Below, piece by piece: positions 1-7,410 of a stretch of 18,402 nt of DNA. Below the pieces are notes generated by a model that ran no database searches, was not told the origin of the DNA, and was given only the letters and a program-made list of their open reading frames with translations. The position numbers and the translations under genes were made by a program. Position 1 is the stretch's first letter. Each line of letters starts with the position of its first letter. The stretch is taken from contig JAFAAJ010000289.1 in NCBI GenBank assembly GCA_023426625.1, positions 1-18,402 on the forward strand, written 5' to 3'. This stretch comes from Bacteroidota bacterium (GTDB lineage Bacteria > Bacteroidota > Bacteroidia > Flavobacteriales > Weeksellaceae).

Positions 1-1
1 T

Positions 2-76
2 AAATTTAATACAAAAAACGGAGTGGGAGAGGGAGAAAAACCTTTTATTACTATTGCAGGTTCTGAATGGGAATAA
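2..76 (+). CDS. C-terminal end of an unrecognised gene (partial)
   Basis: An open frame enters from the left edge and stops with TAA at 74-76. It gives 24 residues ending in ITIAGSEWE. The frames at positions 1 and 3 contain early stops or no sensible composition, while this one reads as a plausible soluble C-terminus. It runs convergently towards rpiB, from which it is separated by about 84 bp with a hairpin in between. Too little is present to name a family, and it could be chance. Confidence 0.4.
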   Translation, partial: KFNTKNGVGEGEKPFITIAGSEWE

Positions 77-121
77 TAGAATGTGTTTCAACTTGACTCT
101 GCAAAGATAAGCAATTAAAAA

Positions 122-154
122 TAAATAAGGCTTGCCGATTGATTGACAAGCCTT
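122..154 (-). terminator. Rho-independent terminator of rpiB
   Basis: A perfect 8-bp inverted repeat, AAGGCTTG at 127-134 and CAAGCCTT at 147-154, has a 12-nt loop. Read on the minus strand it lies 7 nt after the rpiB stop codon and is followed by a T-rich run (ATTTATTTTT). It may also stop the convergent transcript from the left edge, although the plus-strand side lacks a clean T tract. Confidence 0.75.
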
Positions 155-160
155 TATAGA

Positions 161-595
161 TTAGCAAATTGATATTTTGTCTACTCTGTTCTGGTGCCTT
201 CCACCTTCAAAATCGGTTGAAAGGAATTTATTAGCAATCTCTATGGCTACTTCTTTTGCAATGAATCTTGCCGGAATAGAGATCATATTCGCATCATTAT
301 GCTGTCTTGCCAGTTCTGCAATTTCCGGCATCCAGCAAAGGGCACAACGTATTCTCTGATGTTTGTTTGCGGTGATCTGTACTCCGTTTCCGCTTCCGCA
401 GATCAGAATTCCCAGTTCGTTTTCACCGTTTTCCACAGAAGTTGCAGCAGGGTGTACAAAATCCGGGTAGTCTACAGAATCTGTTGAAAAAGTTCCGAAA
501 TCCTGAACTTCAAAATTTTCTTCCAAATGTTTTTTAAGTATTTCTTTATACTCATAACCAGCGTGGTCTCCTGCGATAGCAATTTTTCTTTTCAT
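161..595 (-). CDS. rpiB: Ribose-5-phosphate isomerase B
   Basis: A 144-aa protein of the RpiB/LacA/LacB family. It interconverts ribose 5-phosphate and ribulose 5-phosphate in the non-oxidative pentose phosphate pathway in the cytoplasm. The N-terminal GDHAG is at residues 9-13. The CGSGNG active-site loop starts at Cys66, the family's catalytic base, and His99, which helps open the sugar ring, lies in the RQHNDAN stretch; both sit at the numbering known from E. coli RpiB. The length is normal for the family. The start is 13 bp after the stop of the MuiA-like gene on the same strand, with no promoter motif visible between, so the two are probably co-transcribed. A hairpin terminator follows. 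LacA/LacB-type sugar isomerases are the main alternative, but no lac-type neighbours are present. Confidence 0.93.
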   Translation of the reverse strand: MKRKIAIAGDHAGYEYKEILKKHLEENFEVQDFGTFSTDSVDYPDFVHPAATSVENGENELGILICGSGNGVQITANKHQRIRCALCWMPEIAELARQHNDANMISIPARFIAKEVAIEIANKFLSTDFEGGRHQNRVDKISIC

Positions 596-608
596 TTTTA
601 CTTTAAAT

Positions 609-2180
609 TTATTTTATATCTAATGTGACTAATTCTTCTGGCAAAGTTACGTTAAATCCGAATTTAATCTTCTTTGTTTCATTAGGTTTTATTTCCAAAT
701 TCCAAATGAGGAATCCTGAATCTTTATCATAAGCAGCTTTATCAGGATTTACAACCTCAATCTTAATATTTTCTCCGGTAGATAAAGGAATCTGATCTTT
801 TAGCTCAAGCTTCACTGTGGTATCCTTATTATTTTTGATGGCGATTTCGTACAGATAAGCTTCCAATTTTTCATTATTACCTAAATATCTAGTTTCTTTT
901 TTTATCAATTCTCTTTTGGTGAGGATATTAGGATCACTTCCAAGGCTGATCATCATTTCACTGGTTAATTGGTTAGTATCGATGCTCACGGTTCCAATTT
1001 GCAGATCCTCCATAAATATATCTGCATTTCCCGGTAAGAAATTATATTTTGAATAATCTTTTATTGAAGCCAAAAGGAAGGTTTTATTTTCCAGTTTAGG
1101 TGTAGAAAAATAGACGTATGTTGTATTTACTTCAAATTCACTTAAATCTTCAGTGATTTCTACATCAGAAGGAATGATCACATCCTTACTTAAAGAAATC
1201 TCCGTTTTCATGGTTCGTTGAGAAATCCTTGGGTTGTCCGAGACTTCTGCCGCAATGTACGCTTTAACATTAGATCCCGATTTCGGTCGTTGAAATGCCT
1301 GGTTCGAAACATAATGATCACGATCGGTTCTTAAAAACCAACGATCTAATTCATAAGGTTTATCATCTGTACTAAAACTTCCATTAATGAGTTTTATTGG
1401 AATATTTCTAAATTCCAGTCCTGTATTTTGTTGAATTTTAGCTTTATATGATATTTTCAGGGGAGACTTTATTCCATTTGATTTAATAATATAATAAGGT
1501 CGCCAATTGGCTTCAGGAATATATTGATTGACATCAAAATTAACGGTTTGTTTTTTATCACTATTAACCAACAGAACAATTGTATTATCGCTATTTAAGC
1601 CATATTCTCTAGAAGCGGCACTTCTTTTATTCTCTAATGCCGAAACTTTAGCCTGGTTTGCAGCAATCTTTGCCTGTATCGTTTGTTCTTCGAGGTATAA
1701 ATTCTTTAAAGATGTTTTATTGAATTCAATCATTTTCAAAATTTCAGCAGAAGAAGGAATTTGCAGTTCCTGGTTTTTCTGAATAATCCCAATAGAATTT
1801 CTGGTCAGTAAAAGCTCTTGTTCGAGGTTTTTATTATCTTTTTTGTAGACTTCAATACTGTCGTTCAAAGCTTGTAATTTTGGACTTCTTCCCATTTTAT
1901 CTGCATATAAATTAGCATTATTGCCATACGAGTCAAAACGTAGAAGAAGAATTTTCTTATCCGGTTTAAAAGAAGACATATCAAGTCCACGGTTTCTTCC
2001 AAATTCATTCACAATGATGAAATTCTTTCCGGGAAGAAGCTGTGCAGAGAAAGATTGTTTCAACATTCCTCCACTTGAATAGATTTTTACTTCTTTAATT
2101 TTTGAAGTGGTTGTAGTATAGTATTCCTGTCCGAAACAGTTGAATGCCGTTAAAAAAAGAATTAAAATATTGATTTTCAT
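609..2180 (-). CDS. MuiA-like secreted protein (DUF4140/DUF4139)
   Basis: A 523-aa exported protein resembling the mucoidy inhibitor A (MuiA) family. Residues 1-18 form a signal peptide (hydrophobic NILILFLTAF core, likely cleaved after FGQ). Residues of about 25-95 fit the N-terminal DUF4140 domain. About 97-190 is charged, heptad-like and probably coiled coil. From about 200 to the end is a DUF4139 domain with the typical NWRPYY, then SYKAKIQQNTG, and a C-terminal LIWNLEIKPNE segment. Members are widespread and their biochemical role is unknown; the name comes from an effect on capsule overproduction elsewhere and should not be read as a function here. It has no lipobox, so it is probably periplasmic. 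It is the upstream gene of a likely two-gene transcript with rpiB, reading away from pgk. Confidence 0.8.
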   Translation of the reverse strand: MKINILILFLTAFNCFGQEYYTTTTSKIKEVKIYSSGGMLKQSFSAQLLPGKNFIIVNEFGRNRGLDMSSFKPDKKILLLRFDSYGNNANLYADKMGRSPKLQALNDSIEVYKKDNKNLEQELLLTRNSIGIIQKNQELQIPSSAEILKMIEFNKTSLKNLYLEEQTIQAKIAANQAKVSALENKRSAASREYGLNSDNTIVLLVNSDKKQTVNFDVNQYIPEANWRPYYIIKSNGIKSPLKISYKAKIQQNTGLEFRNIPIKLINGSFSTDDKPYELDRWFLRTDRDHYVSNQAFQRPKSGSNVKAYIAAEVSDNPRISQRTMKTEISLSKDVIIPSDVEITEDLSEFEVNTTYVYFSTPKLENKTFLLASIKDYSKYNFLPGNADIFMEDLQIGTVSIDTNQLTSEMMISLGSDPNILTKRELIKKETRYLGNNEKLEAYLYEIAIKNNKDTTVKLELKDQIPLSTGENIKIEVVNPDKAAYDKDSGFLIWNLEIKPNETKKIKFGFNVTLPEELVTLDIK

Positions 2181-2259
2181 TAATTTAAAATTTAAGGTTA
2201 ATAGTTTTTACAAATTTCTAATGATTGTTAATTAAATTCTAAGAAATTGTTAAAACCAT

Positions 2260-2278
2260 TGTGAATAAGTGTGGAAAA
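2260..2278 (-). promoter_or_regulatory. Pair of DnaA boxes in helical phase
   Basis: Two 9-mers in the same orientation, TGTGAATAA (2260-2268) and TGTGGAAAA (2270-2278), are the reverse complements of TTATTCACA and TTTTCCACA. Their starts are 10 bp apart, about one helical turn, an arrangement suited to cooperative DnaA binding. Confidence 0.55.
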
Positions 2279-2686
2279 CTTTGTTAAAAATAATGTTTTT
2301 TTTCTTCCTAAAATTTAGTAACGGAAGTTAGCTCCAAAAAATAAGATCAGAATTTTTAAAAACTTTCTTCAGAGAAAGCAGGAGTTTTTCCATAAACCAT
2401 TTATTCATATTCCGTATCGTGGAAAAGTTATCAATAGTTGTTAATAAGTATCCGTAAACTCAGATTTACAACAGATTATATTGTTAATTAAATATGAATT
2501 GAATTCAAATTACGTGTTATGAAGTTTTCAATCAAAAGTTATCCCCGAAACTCACATTACTTAACAACAATCAACATCTTTCTTCTTTTTTAAAAAAATA
2601 AAATTGTTGATTAGTGGATGATTGGGGTTGTGGGAAGTTTTTGAAAACTTTTGTCAGGTTGGGCATTTTCAAAAAATTTAAAGTCT

Positions 2687-2694
2687 TACATTTG
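2687..2694 (+). promoter_or_regulatory. Bacteroidota-type -7 element of the pgk promoter
   Basis: TACATTTG matches the TAnnTTTG -7 consensus exactly and lies 24 bp before the pgk ATG. A TTG at 2659-2661 could be the -33 element, but the 25-bp spacer is slightly long. Transcription would start around 2700, giving a short leader. Confidence 0.6.
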
Positions 2695-2718
2695 TGAAAA
2701 GAAAATTCAAAGTAATTT

Positions 2719-3909
2719 ATGAAGACAATCAACGATTTCAATTTTAGAGATAAGAAGGCCCTGATCAGAGTGGATTTCAATGTTCCGCAGGATGACCAGC
2801 TTAATGTTACAGATAATACGAGAATAGTTGCTGTGAAGCCTACTGTAGAAAAAATCCTTAAAGACGGAGGTTCTGTAATCTTAATGACGCACTTAGGAAG
2901 ACCTAAAGGAGAAGTAAAGAATGAGTTTTCTCTTAAACATATCGTAAATGAAGTTTCTAATGTTCTTGGCCAGGAAGTAAAATTCGTGGAAGAATCCGTA
3001 GGAGAGAAGGCAGAACAGGCTGCAGCTGCATTGCAACCAGGAGAAATCTTATTATTAGAGAATCTGCGTTTTCATAATGAAGAAGAAAAAGGTGATGAAG
3101 GATTCGCTGAGCAGTTATCTAAATTAGGTGATGCTTATGTAAATGATGCTTTCGGGACTGCACACAGAGCACATGCTTCTACAGCAGTAATTGCTAAATT
3201 TTTCCCTTCAACTAAATTTTTCGGTTTGTTAATGGCTAAAGAATTACAGGCTATTGATAAGGTTTTGAAGAGTGGTGAAAGACCTGTTACAGCTATATTA
3301 GGTGGATCGAAAGTTTCAACTAAAATTACCATTATAGAAAATATTTTGCCTGCTGTAGATAATTTAATTATTGGCGGGGGTATGGCTTTTACTTTCATTA
3401 AAGCTTTGGGAGGTAAGATCGGAAGTTCTTTAGTGGAAGATGATAAACTTTCCTTAGCTGTAGAGATCTTAGGAAAAGCAAAAGAGCATAATGTAAAAGT
3501 ATATTTACCTTCAGATGCTATTATCGCTGAAAGTTTCAATAATGATGTTGAAAGAAAAGAAGTGGATATTTACGCGATTCCTGAAGGATGGATGGGATTG
3601 GATGCCGGACAGAAATCAAGAGATCAGTTCAATGATGTTCTATTAAATTCCAGAACGATTTTATGGAATGGTCCTATCGGAGTTTTTGAAATGTCAAATT
3701 TTGCTGCAGGAACTGTAGCTTTAGGTGACAGTATTGCTGAAGCAACGAGATTAGGAGCATTCTCATTAGTTGGAGGAGGAGACAGTGTTGCTTTCGTTAA
3801 GCAATTCGGATATGGAGACAAAGTAAGTTATGTTTCAACCGGAGGAGGAGCGATGCTTGAAAGTTTAGAAGGTTTGGAACTTCCGGGAGTTGCTGCTATC
3901 AATAAATAA
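2719..3909 (+). CDS. pgk: Phosphoglycerate kinase
   Basis: A 396-aa full-length phosphoglycerate kinase. It transfers phosphate from 1,3-bisphosphoglycerate to ADP in glycolysis, in the cytoplasm, and runs in reverse for gluconeogenesis. The N-terminal substrate-binding domain shows RVDFNVP at residues 17-23 (with the conserved Arg, Asp and Asn) and THLGRPKGE around 57-65. The C-terminal nucleotide-binding domain shows the ILGGSKVSTKI segment and a GGGDSV motif followed by STGGGA near the end. It is transcribed alone, with an exact -7 element before it and a strong hairpin terminator after it. The ATG is the first in frame after the promoter. No oddities are seen. Confidence 0.98.
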   Translation: MKTINDFNFRDKKALIRVDFNVPQDDQLNVTDNTRIVAVKPTVEKILKDGGSVILMTHLGRPKGEVKNEFSLKHIVNEVSNVLGQEVKFVEESVGEKAEQAAAALQPGEILLLENLRFHNEEEKGDEGFAEQLSKLGDAYVNDAFGTAHRAHASTAVIAKFFPSTKFFGLLMAKELQAIDKVLKSGERPVTAILGGSKVSTKITIIENILPAVDNLIIGGGMAFTFIKALGGKIGSSLVEDDKLSLAVEILGKAKEHNVKVYLPSDAIIAESFNNDVERKEVDIYAIPEGWMGLDAGQKSRDQFNDVLLNSRTILWNGPIGVFEMSNFAAGTVALGDSIAEATRLGAFSLVGGGDSVAFVKQFGYGDKVSYVSTGGGAMLESLEGLELPGVAAINK

Positions 3910-3933
3910 TTTTTTTATTAAAATAAATTTTTG

Positions 3934-3961
3934 AGTCTGCTGATTTTCGGCAGACTTTTTT
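3934..3961 (+). terminator. Rho-independent terminator of pgk
   Basis: Perfect 7-bp stem AGTCTGC (3934-3940) / GCAGACT (3950-3956), 9-nt loop, followed directly by a run of Ts and TATTTTG. It lies 25 bp after the pgk stop. Confidence 0.88.
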
Positions 3962-4012
3962 ATTTTGTAACTACAACTAAATTTTTCGAATTTCTACGAA
4001 TTTCTGTAAAAA

Positions 4013-4037
4013 TGACCTTCAGAAATGGCTTAAAAAT
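4013..4037 (+). repeat. 25-bp intergenic direct repeat, copy 1
   Basis: The sequence starting TGACCTTCAGAAATGG and ending TTAAAAAT recurs at 4472-4496 in the same orientation with a single C/G difference (24 of 25 identical). Both copies lie in the same gene-free gap, 459 bp apart. Confidence 0.8.
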
Positions 4038-4241
4038 TTCAAAACAGATTTTTTTAATATTCTATATCTAAATTCTAAAAATCGGACGAAAAAACCGTGT
4101 TTTTGATGGAATTTACTTTTCCAGTCTCTCAATTTTTACATTTTGCTGTTCCAAACCTGAAAAATAACACTAATCTTTTTTATTCGTGTTTTGCTAGTGT
4201 TTTTGAATTTAAAAGTAAAGTAATAAGAAAATTATTTTTAG

Positions 4242-4337
4242 GTTGTAGAAATTATTCACTCAACGGATGATGAAGCTTATGTTTCAGAGCAGATGAAAAT
4301 CTACTTGACTTCTTACTTTAAAATTTATAAGTACTAA
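4242..4337 (+). pseudogene. Possible remnant of a protein-coding gene
   Basis: A stop-free run of 31 codons ends in TAA at 4335-4337 and reads with ordinary protein composition (VVEIIHSTDDEAYVS... ending in SYFKIYKY). It is preceded in frame by TAG, and the only ATG lies in its second half, so it cannot be a normal gene. The higher G/C and better codon balance than the surrounding DNA suggest a decayed gene end, but a chance frame is possible. No family was recognised. Confidence 0.22.
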
Positions 4338-4410
4338 GTAATTTTGCTTCAGTAAATTTTCTGTAAAGAATAAGCTTTCATTTTTAAGTTTTGGTTGATT
4401 GGAATTTAGT

Positions 4411-4444
4411 AAAAAAGAAAAACCCTGAATTTTCTCAGAGTTTT
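4411..4444 (-). terminator. Rho-independent terminator of the methyltransferase gene
   Basis: On the minus strand AAAACTCTGA pairs with TCAGGGTTTT (10 bp including one G-U wobble) around a 6-nt loop, followed by a T-rich run (TTTTTCTTTTTT). On the plus strand the wobble becomes an A/C mismatch and the T run is missing, so the minus strand is the functional one. It lies about 60 bp after the stop codon. Confidence 0.8.
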
Positions 4445-4471
4445 AAAATTTTAATGAAAAATGCAGAAAAT

Positions 4472-4496
4472 TGACCTTCAGAAATGGGTTAAAAAT
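4472..4496 (+). repeat. 25-bp intergenic direct repeat, copy 2
   Basis: Second copy of the repeat at 4013-4037, one mismatch. It lies between the methyltransferase stop codon and its terminator, so it is transcribed as part of that 3' untranslated region. Confidence 0.8.
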
Positions 4497-4503
4497 CGAT
4501 TTT

Positions 4504-5325
4504 CTATCTTTTTTCGATTATGTAGATCAAACTGGAAAATTCGTTGGAAAAAATAGCTTTTACGTTGGAAATCGTTCCGTAGATCATTGCTTTTAGCCAA
4601 AAAATCGGTGATTTTTTATATTTTTCGCTTAACATAGATATGTAATACGAGTCAAGAATCAAAGGTTTGATCTTTCTCATTTTCCAATCGGATTTACCTG
4701 AAATCAAATTTTCCATTCCGTTTTTTGAGAAATGATAAATGTGTCTCGGTACGTCATACGCTGCCCAATATTCTTTATAATGCTTCGCATCATAAGAAGT
4801 AGGGTTGGGAACTGCAATAATCAAGAGTCCTTTTTCTTTTAGCTTTTGATGAAAAATATTAAGCATTTCTTCCTGATTTTCTATATGCTCAAATACATGC
4901 CATAATGTGATTGCATCTAAACTTCTGTCTTCAATGGTATGAATATCCTCAATAATTTTTGCTTTTGAAGTTTTATTTTGAGCGGCTTTTCTCGCATCGG
5001 AATCTGGTTCAAACCCGAAAGTTTCAAAATCATTTTCTATATATTTTACAAATTCTCCGGCTCCGCAGCCGTAATCTAATACTCTTGATTTTTTATTTAT
5101 TCTGTCAATAAGTATATTTTTTTTGTACTGTAGATTGAATGATTGTAAGAATTTATATAGTTTCTCTTTTAAACTTCCTGAGTCCTGATGATGGGAAATG
5201 TAATCTTCACTTTCATAATATTTGGAAATATCAGAGGGAATAGGGGAGGTTTTGAAAACTCCTTTGGTTTCCGTTTCTTTAATTTCAAATACTTCTTGCG
5301 AAAGAAAATTATCTTTAATTTTCAT
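4504..5325 (-). CDS. Class I SAM-dependent methyltransferase, substrate unknown
   Basis: A 273-aa soluble methyltransferase with the Rossmann-type SAM fold. Motif I is VLDYGCGAGEF at residues 82-92. The acidic residue that binds the SAM ribose is probably Glu106 in FGFEPDSD. LWHVFEHI at 141-148 is the motif IV/post region seen in UbiG/methyltransf_11-23 type enzymes. AVPNP follows at 171-175, then WAAYDVPRHIYHFS at 187-200, a pattern common in Bacteroidota methyltransferases associated with small molecules or glycans. The substrate cannot be read from the sequence. The gene is 113 bp downstream of mnmG with a parS site between, and ends at its own terminator. No clear promoter motif was found, so it may be read from mnmG or from a weak promoter in that gap. 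Confidence 0.85.
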   Translation of the reverse strand: MKIKDNFLSQEVFEIKETETKGVFKTSPIPSDISKYYESEDYISHHQDSGSLKEKLYKFLQSFNLQYKKNILIDRINKKSRVLDYGCGAGEFVKYIENDFETFGFEPDSDARKAAQNKTSKAKIIEDIHTIEDRSLDAITLWHVFEHIENQEEMLNIFHQKLKEKGLLIIAVPNPTSYDAKHYKEYWAAYDVPRHIYHFSKNGMENLISGKSDWKMRKIKPLILDSYYISMLSEKYKKSPIFWLKAMIYGTISNVKAIFSNEFSSLIYIIEKR

Positions 5326-5413
5326 TTTATATGTTTCATTTAAATTAAAAATTAAGATATTCAGAGTTTATCAGAAGCTCATAAATACCTTAATTTTCGC
5401 TTATTTTTTATAG

Positions 5414-5431
5414 ATGTTTCACGTGAAACAT
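5414..5431. promoter_or_regulatory. parS site (ParB-binding), copy 1
   Basis: Perfect 18-bp palindrome ATGTTTCACGTGAAACAT whose 16-bp core (5415-5430) is a canonical chromosomal parS, the site where ParB/Spo0J loads on origin-proximal DNA. It lies 8 bp downstream of the mnmG stop. An identical copy lies upstream of mnmG. parB is not in the window. Confidence 0.9.
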
Positions 5432-5438
5432 TCTTTAA

Positions 5439-7301
5439 TTATCTTCCTAAATATACTAATAAAACGTTAATGTCAGCGGGAGAAACTCCACTTATTCTAC
5501 CTGCCTGAGCAATAGTTTTAGGTTTTACATTAGACATTTTCTGTTTGGCTTCTGCTGAAAGACTCGATATTTTAGAATAATCAAAATCTTCAGGAATCTT
5601 GATATTTTCTAATCGGTTTAATTTGGCTACATTTTCTTTTTCTTTTTCAATATAACCTTTATACTTGATGTTTATTTCTGCCTGTTCTCTTACTTCATCG
5701 TTATATTGAGATGTTTTTTCTTTGATAGCTTCAATATTTTCAAGCTTTTCTAATGTCATATTAGGTCTTGTCAGAATCTGTGATGCTCTGTACGCCTGAT
5801 CTACAGGACTACTTTCAATACTTTCAAGAATAGGATTAATAATTCCCGGTTTTAAAGAAGTTTCTCGCAAAAAGCTTTCAAGTTCCTGGCTTCTAGCTAC
5901 TTTTTCCTGCATTTTAATTAATCTTTCTTCTTTTGCTAAACCTAAATTATAAGCTTTTTCCGTTAATCTGATATCTGCATTATCCTGTCTCAAAAGAAGT
6001 CTGTATTCTGCACGAGAAGTGAACATTCTATATGGTTCTTCGGTTCCTTTTGTGATAAGATCATCAATTAGAACTCCTATATAAGCTTCATCTCTGTTTA
6101 AAGTGAATTCACCTCTATCATGTACCTTATTGTGAGCGTTAATCCCTGCTATGAAACCTTGTCCGGCTGCTTCCTCGTAACCCGTAGTTCCGTTAATTTG
6201 ACCTGCAAAATACAAATTATCAATAATCTTTGTTTCTAAGGTATGCTTTAATTGAGTTGGTGGAAAGTAATCATACTCAATAGCATAGCCTGGACGAAAT
6301 ACTTTTACATTTTCGAATCCCGGAATATGTTTCATTGCTTTGATCTGAACGTCTTCCGGTAGGGAAGAACTGAATCCATTAACATAGATTTCAACGGTTT
6401 TCCAACCTTCTGGTTCTACGAAAAGCTGATGTCTTGTTCTTTCTGCAAAACGGTTGATTTTATCTTCAATACTTGGGCAATATCTAGGTCCTAAACTTTG
6501 AATCGTACCGTTAAACATAGGACTTCTGTCAAATCCTTCTCTTAAAATATCATGTACTGTTTCATTAGTGTACACAATATGGCAGCTTAACTGTTTGGTT
6601 AACTTAGGGGTATCTAAATAGCTGAATTTTTGAGGGTTTTTGTCTCCCTTTTGTTCTTCCATTTTGCTGTAATCCAAGCTTCTTCCGTCTACTCTCGGTG
6701 GAGTACCTGTTTTCATTCTTCCTGCTTCAAAACCTAGGGAAACCAGCTGTTCTGTGATACCGAAAGCTCTTGGTTCGCCCATTCTACCACCTCCTAATTG
6801 TTTATCACCAACGTGGATCAAACCGTTTAGAAATGTTCCGTTGGTAAGAACTACCGATCTTCCTTTTATTTCTATTCCTAAAGAAGTAACAACACCGGTT
6901 ACTTTGTTATTTTCGATAATAAGCTGCTTCACCATATCCTGAAAGAAATCAAGATTTGGAGTATTTTCTAATGCTAAACGCCATTCTTCGGCAAAAAGCA
7001 TTCTGTCGTTTTGGGTTCTTGGAGACCACATAGCAGGACCCTTGGAAAGATTAAGCATTTTGAACTGTATCGCAGATTTATCTGCTACAATTCCTGAATA
7101 ACCTCCCATTGCATCGATCTCTCGAACGATCTGTCCTTTTGCAATACCTCCCATTGCAGGGTTGCAACTCATCTGACCAATTGTCTGCATGTTCATTGTA
7201 ACAAGCAATGTTTTTGATCCAAGGTTTGCTGCTGCCGCTGCCGCTTCACATCCGGCGTGTCCGGCACCTACTACTATTACGTCGTATATTTCTGAAATCA
7301 T
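5439..7301 (-). CDS. mnmG: tRNA uridine-5-carboxymethylaminomethyl modification enzyme MnmG (GidA)
   Basis: A 620-aa FAD protein that, in complex with the GTPase MnmE, installs the carboxymethylaminomethyl group on the wobble uridine (U34) of certain tRNAs. The N-terminal dinucleotide-binding motif is VVGAGHAGCEAA (residues 10-21). It is followed by SCNPAMGGIAKG with the conserved Cys, REIDAMGG, then GTPPRVDGRS in the FAD domain. The C-terminal helical domain ends with AGRISGVSPADI, the usual tail that contacts MnmE and tRNA. The length matches the family (about 620-630). Start: the ATG lies immediately before the conserved Rossmann strand. It is flanked on both sides by identical parS sites in the only non-coding DNA around it, fitting the known tendency of gidA to lie close to oriC. 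Confidence 0.97.
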   Translation of the reverse strand: MISEIYDVIVVGAGHAGCEAAAAAANLGSKTLLVTMNMQTIGQMSCNPAMGGIAKGQIVREIDAMGGYSGIVADKSAIQFKMLNLSKGPAMWSPRTQNDRMLFAEEWRLALENTPNLDFFQDMVKQLIIENNKVTGVVTSLGIEIKGRSVVLTNGTFLNGLIHVGDKQLGGGRMGEPRAFGITEQLVSLGFEAGRMKTGTPPRVDGRSLDYSKMEEQKGDKNPQKFSYLDTPKLTKQLSCHIVYTNETVHDILREGFDRSPMFNGTIQSLGPRYCPSIEDKINRFAERTRHQLFVEPEGWKTVEIYVNGFSSSLPEDVQIKAMKHIPGFENVKVFRPGYAIEYDYFPPTQLKHTLETKIIDNLYFAGQINGTTGYEEAAGQGFIAGINAHNKVHDRGEFTLNRDEAYIGVLIDDLITKGTEEPYRMFTSRAEYRLLLRQDNADIRLTEKAYNLGLAKEERLIKMQEKVARSQELESFLRETSLKPGIINPILESIESSPVDQAYRASQILTRPNMTLEKLENIEAIKEKTSQYNDEVREQAEINIKYKGYIEKEKENVAKLNRLENIKIPEDFDYSKISSLSAEAKQKMSNVKPKTIAQAGRISGVSPADINVLLVYLGR

Positions 7302-7342
7302 TTTCTTGCATATTTGGTTTTAAAATCAATGTTTTTATTGAA

Positions 7343-7360
7343 ATGTTTCACGTGAAACAT
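7343..7360. promoter_or_regulatory. parS site (ParB-binding), copy 2
   Basis: Second copy of the 18-bp palindrome ATGTTTCACGTGAAACAT (core 7344-7359), identical to the one at 5414-5431 and 1,929 bp away. It lies in the 109-bp gap between ybeY and mnmG, about 40 bp before the mnmG start, so ParB loading could also affect mnmG transcription. Confidence 0.9.
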
Positions 7361-7410
7361 TAATTGAAAAACCGTCTTATAATGGTTGTTTACGTTGTTT
7401 TATAGCTGTA

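Larger units (their letters stand above)
2181..2718. other. Candidate replication origin (oriC) in a 538-bp gene-free gap
   Basis: This gap lies between the divergent MuiA-like gene and pgk. It contains a perfect DnaA box (TTATTCACA, minus strand, 2268-2260), a one-mismatch box exactly 10 bp on (TTTTCCACA, 2278-2270) and another one-mismatch box on plus (TTATTCATA, 2401-2409). Two-mismatch copies lie at 2386-2394, 2418-2426 (minus), 2428-2436 and 2539-2547. Two long A/T-rich tracts (about 2475-2513 and 2581-2613) could serve as unwinding elements. Two parS sites lie 2.7 and 4.6 kb away. No coding capacity is evident. Weaknesses: only one box is perfect, AT-rich DNA yields near-matches by chance, and dnaA is not in the window. 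The gap also must carry the promoters of both flanking genes. Confidence 0.5.
3968..4410. other. AT-rich convergent intergenic region with small repeats
   Basis: Most of the 594-bp space between the pgk and methyltransferase stops has no convincing gene. It holds a tandem pair of CGAATTTCT (3987-3995 and 3997-4005, 10-bp period), one copy of a 25-bp sequence repeated at 4472, and a short open frame that may be a gene remnant (4242-4337). No promoter element or RNA gene was recognised. Confidence 0.6.

Noticed and set aside
2571..2780. A 69-codon minus-strand frame overlapping the pgk start
   Set aside because: It overlaps the pgk promoter and start codon and has the composition of reversed AT-rich DNA.
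3135..3821. Minus-strand open frames of 134 and 65 codons inside pgk
   Set aside because: They are antisense to a clearly functional, full-length pgk and show no domain.
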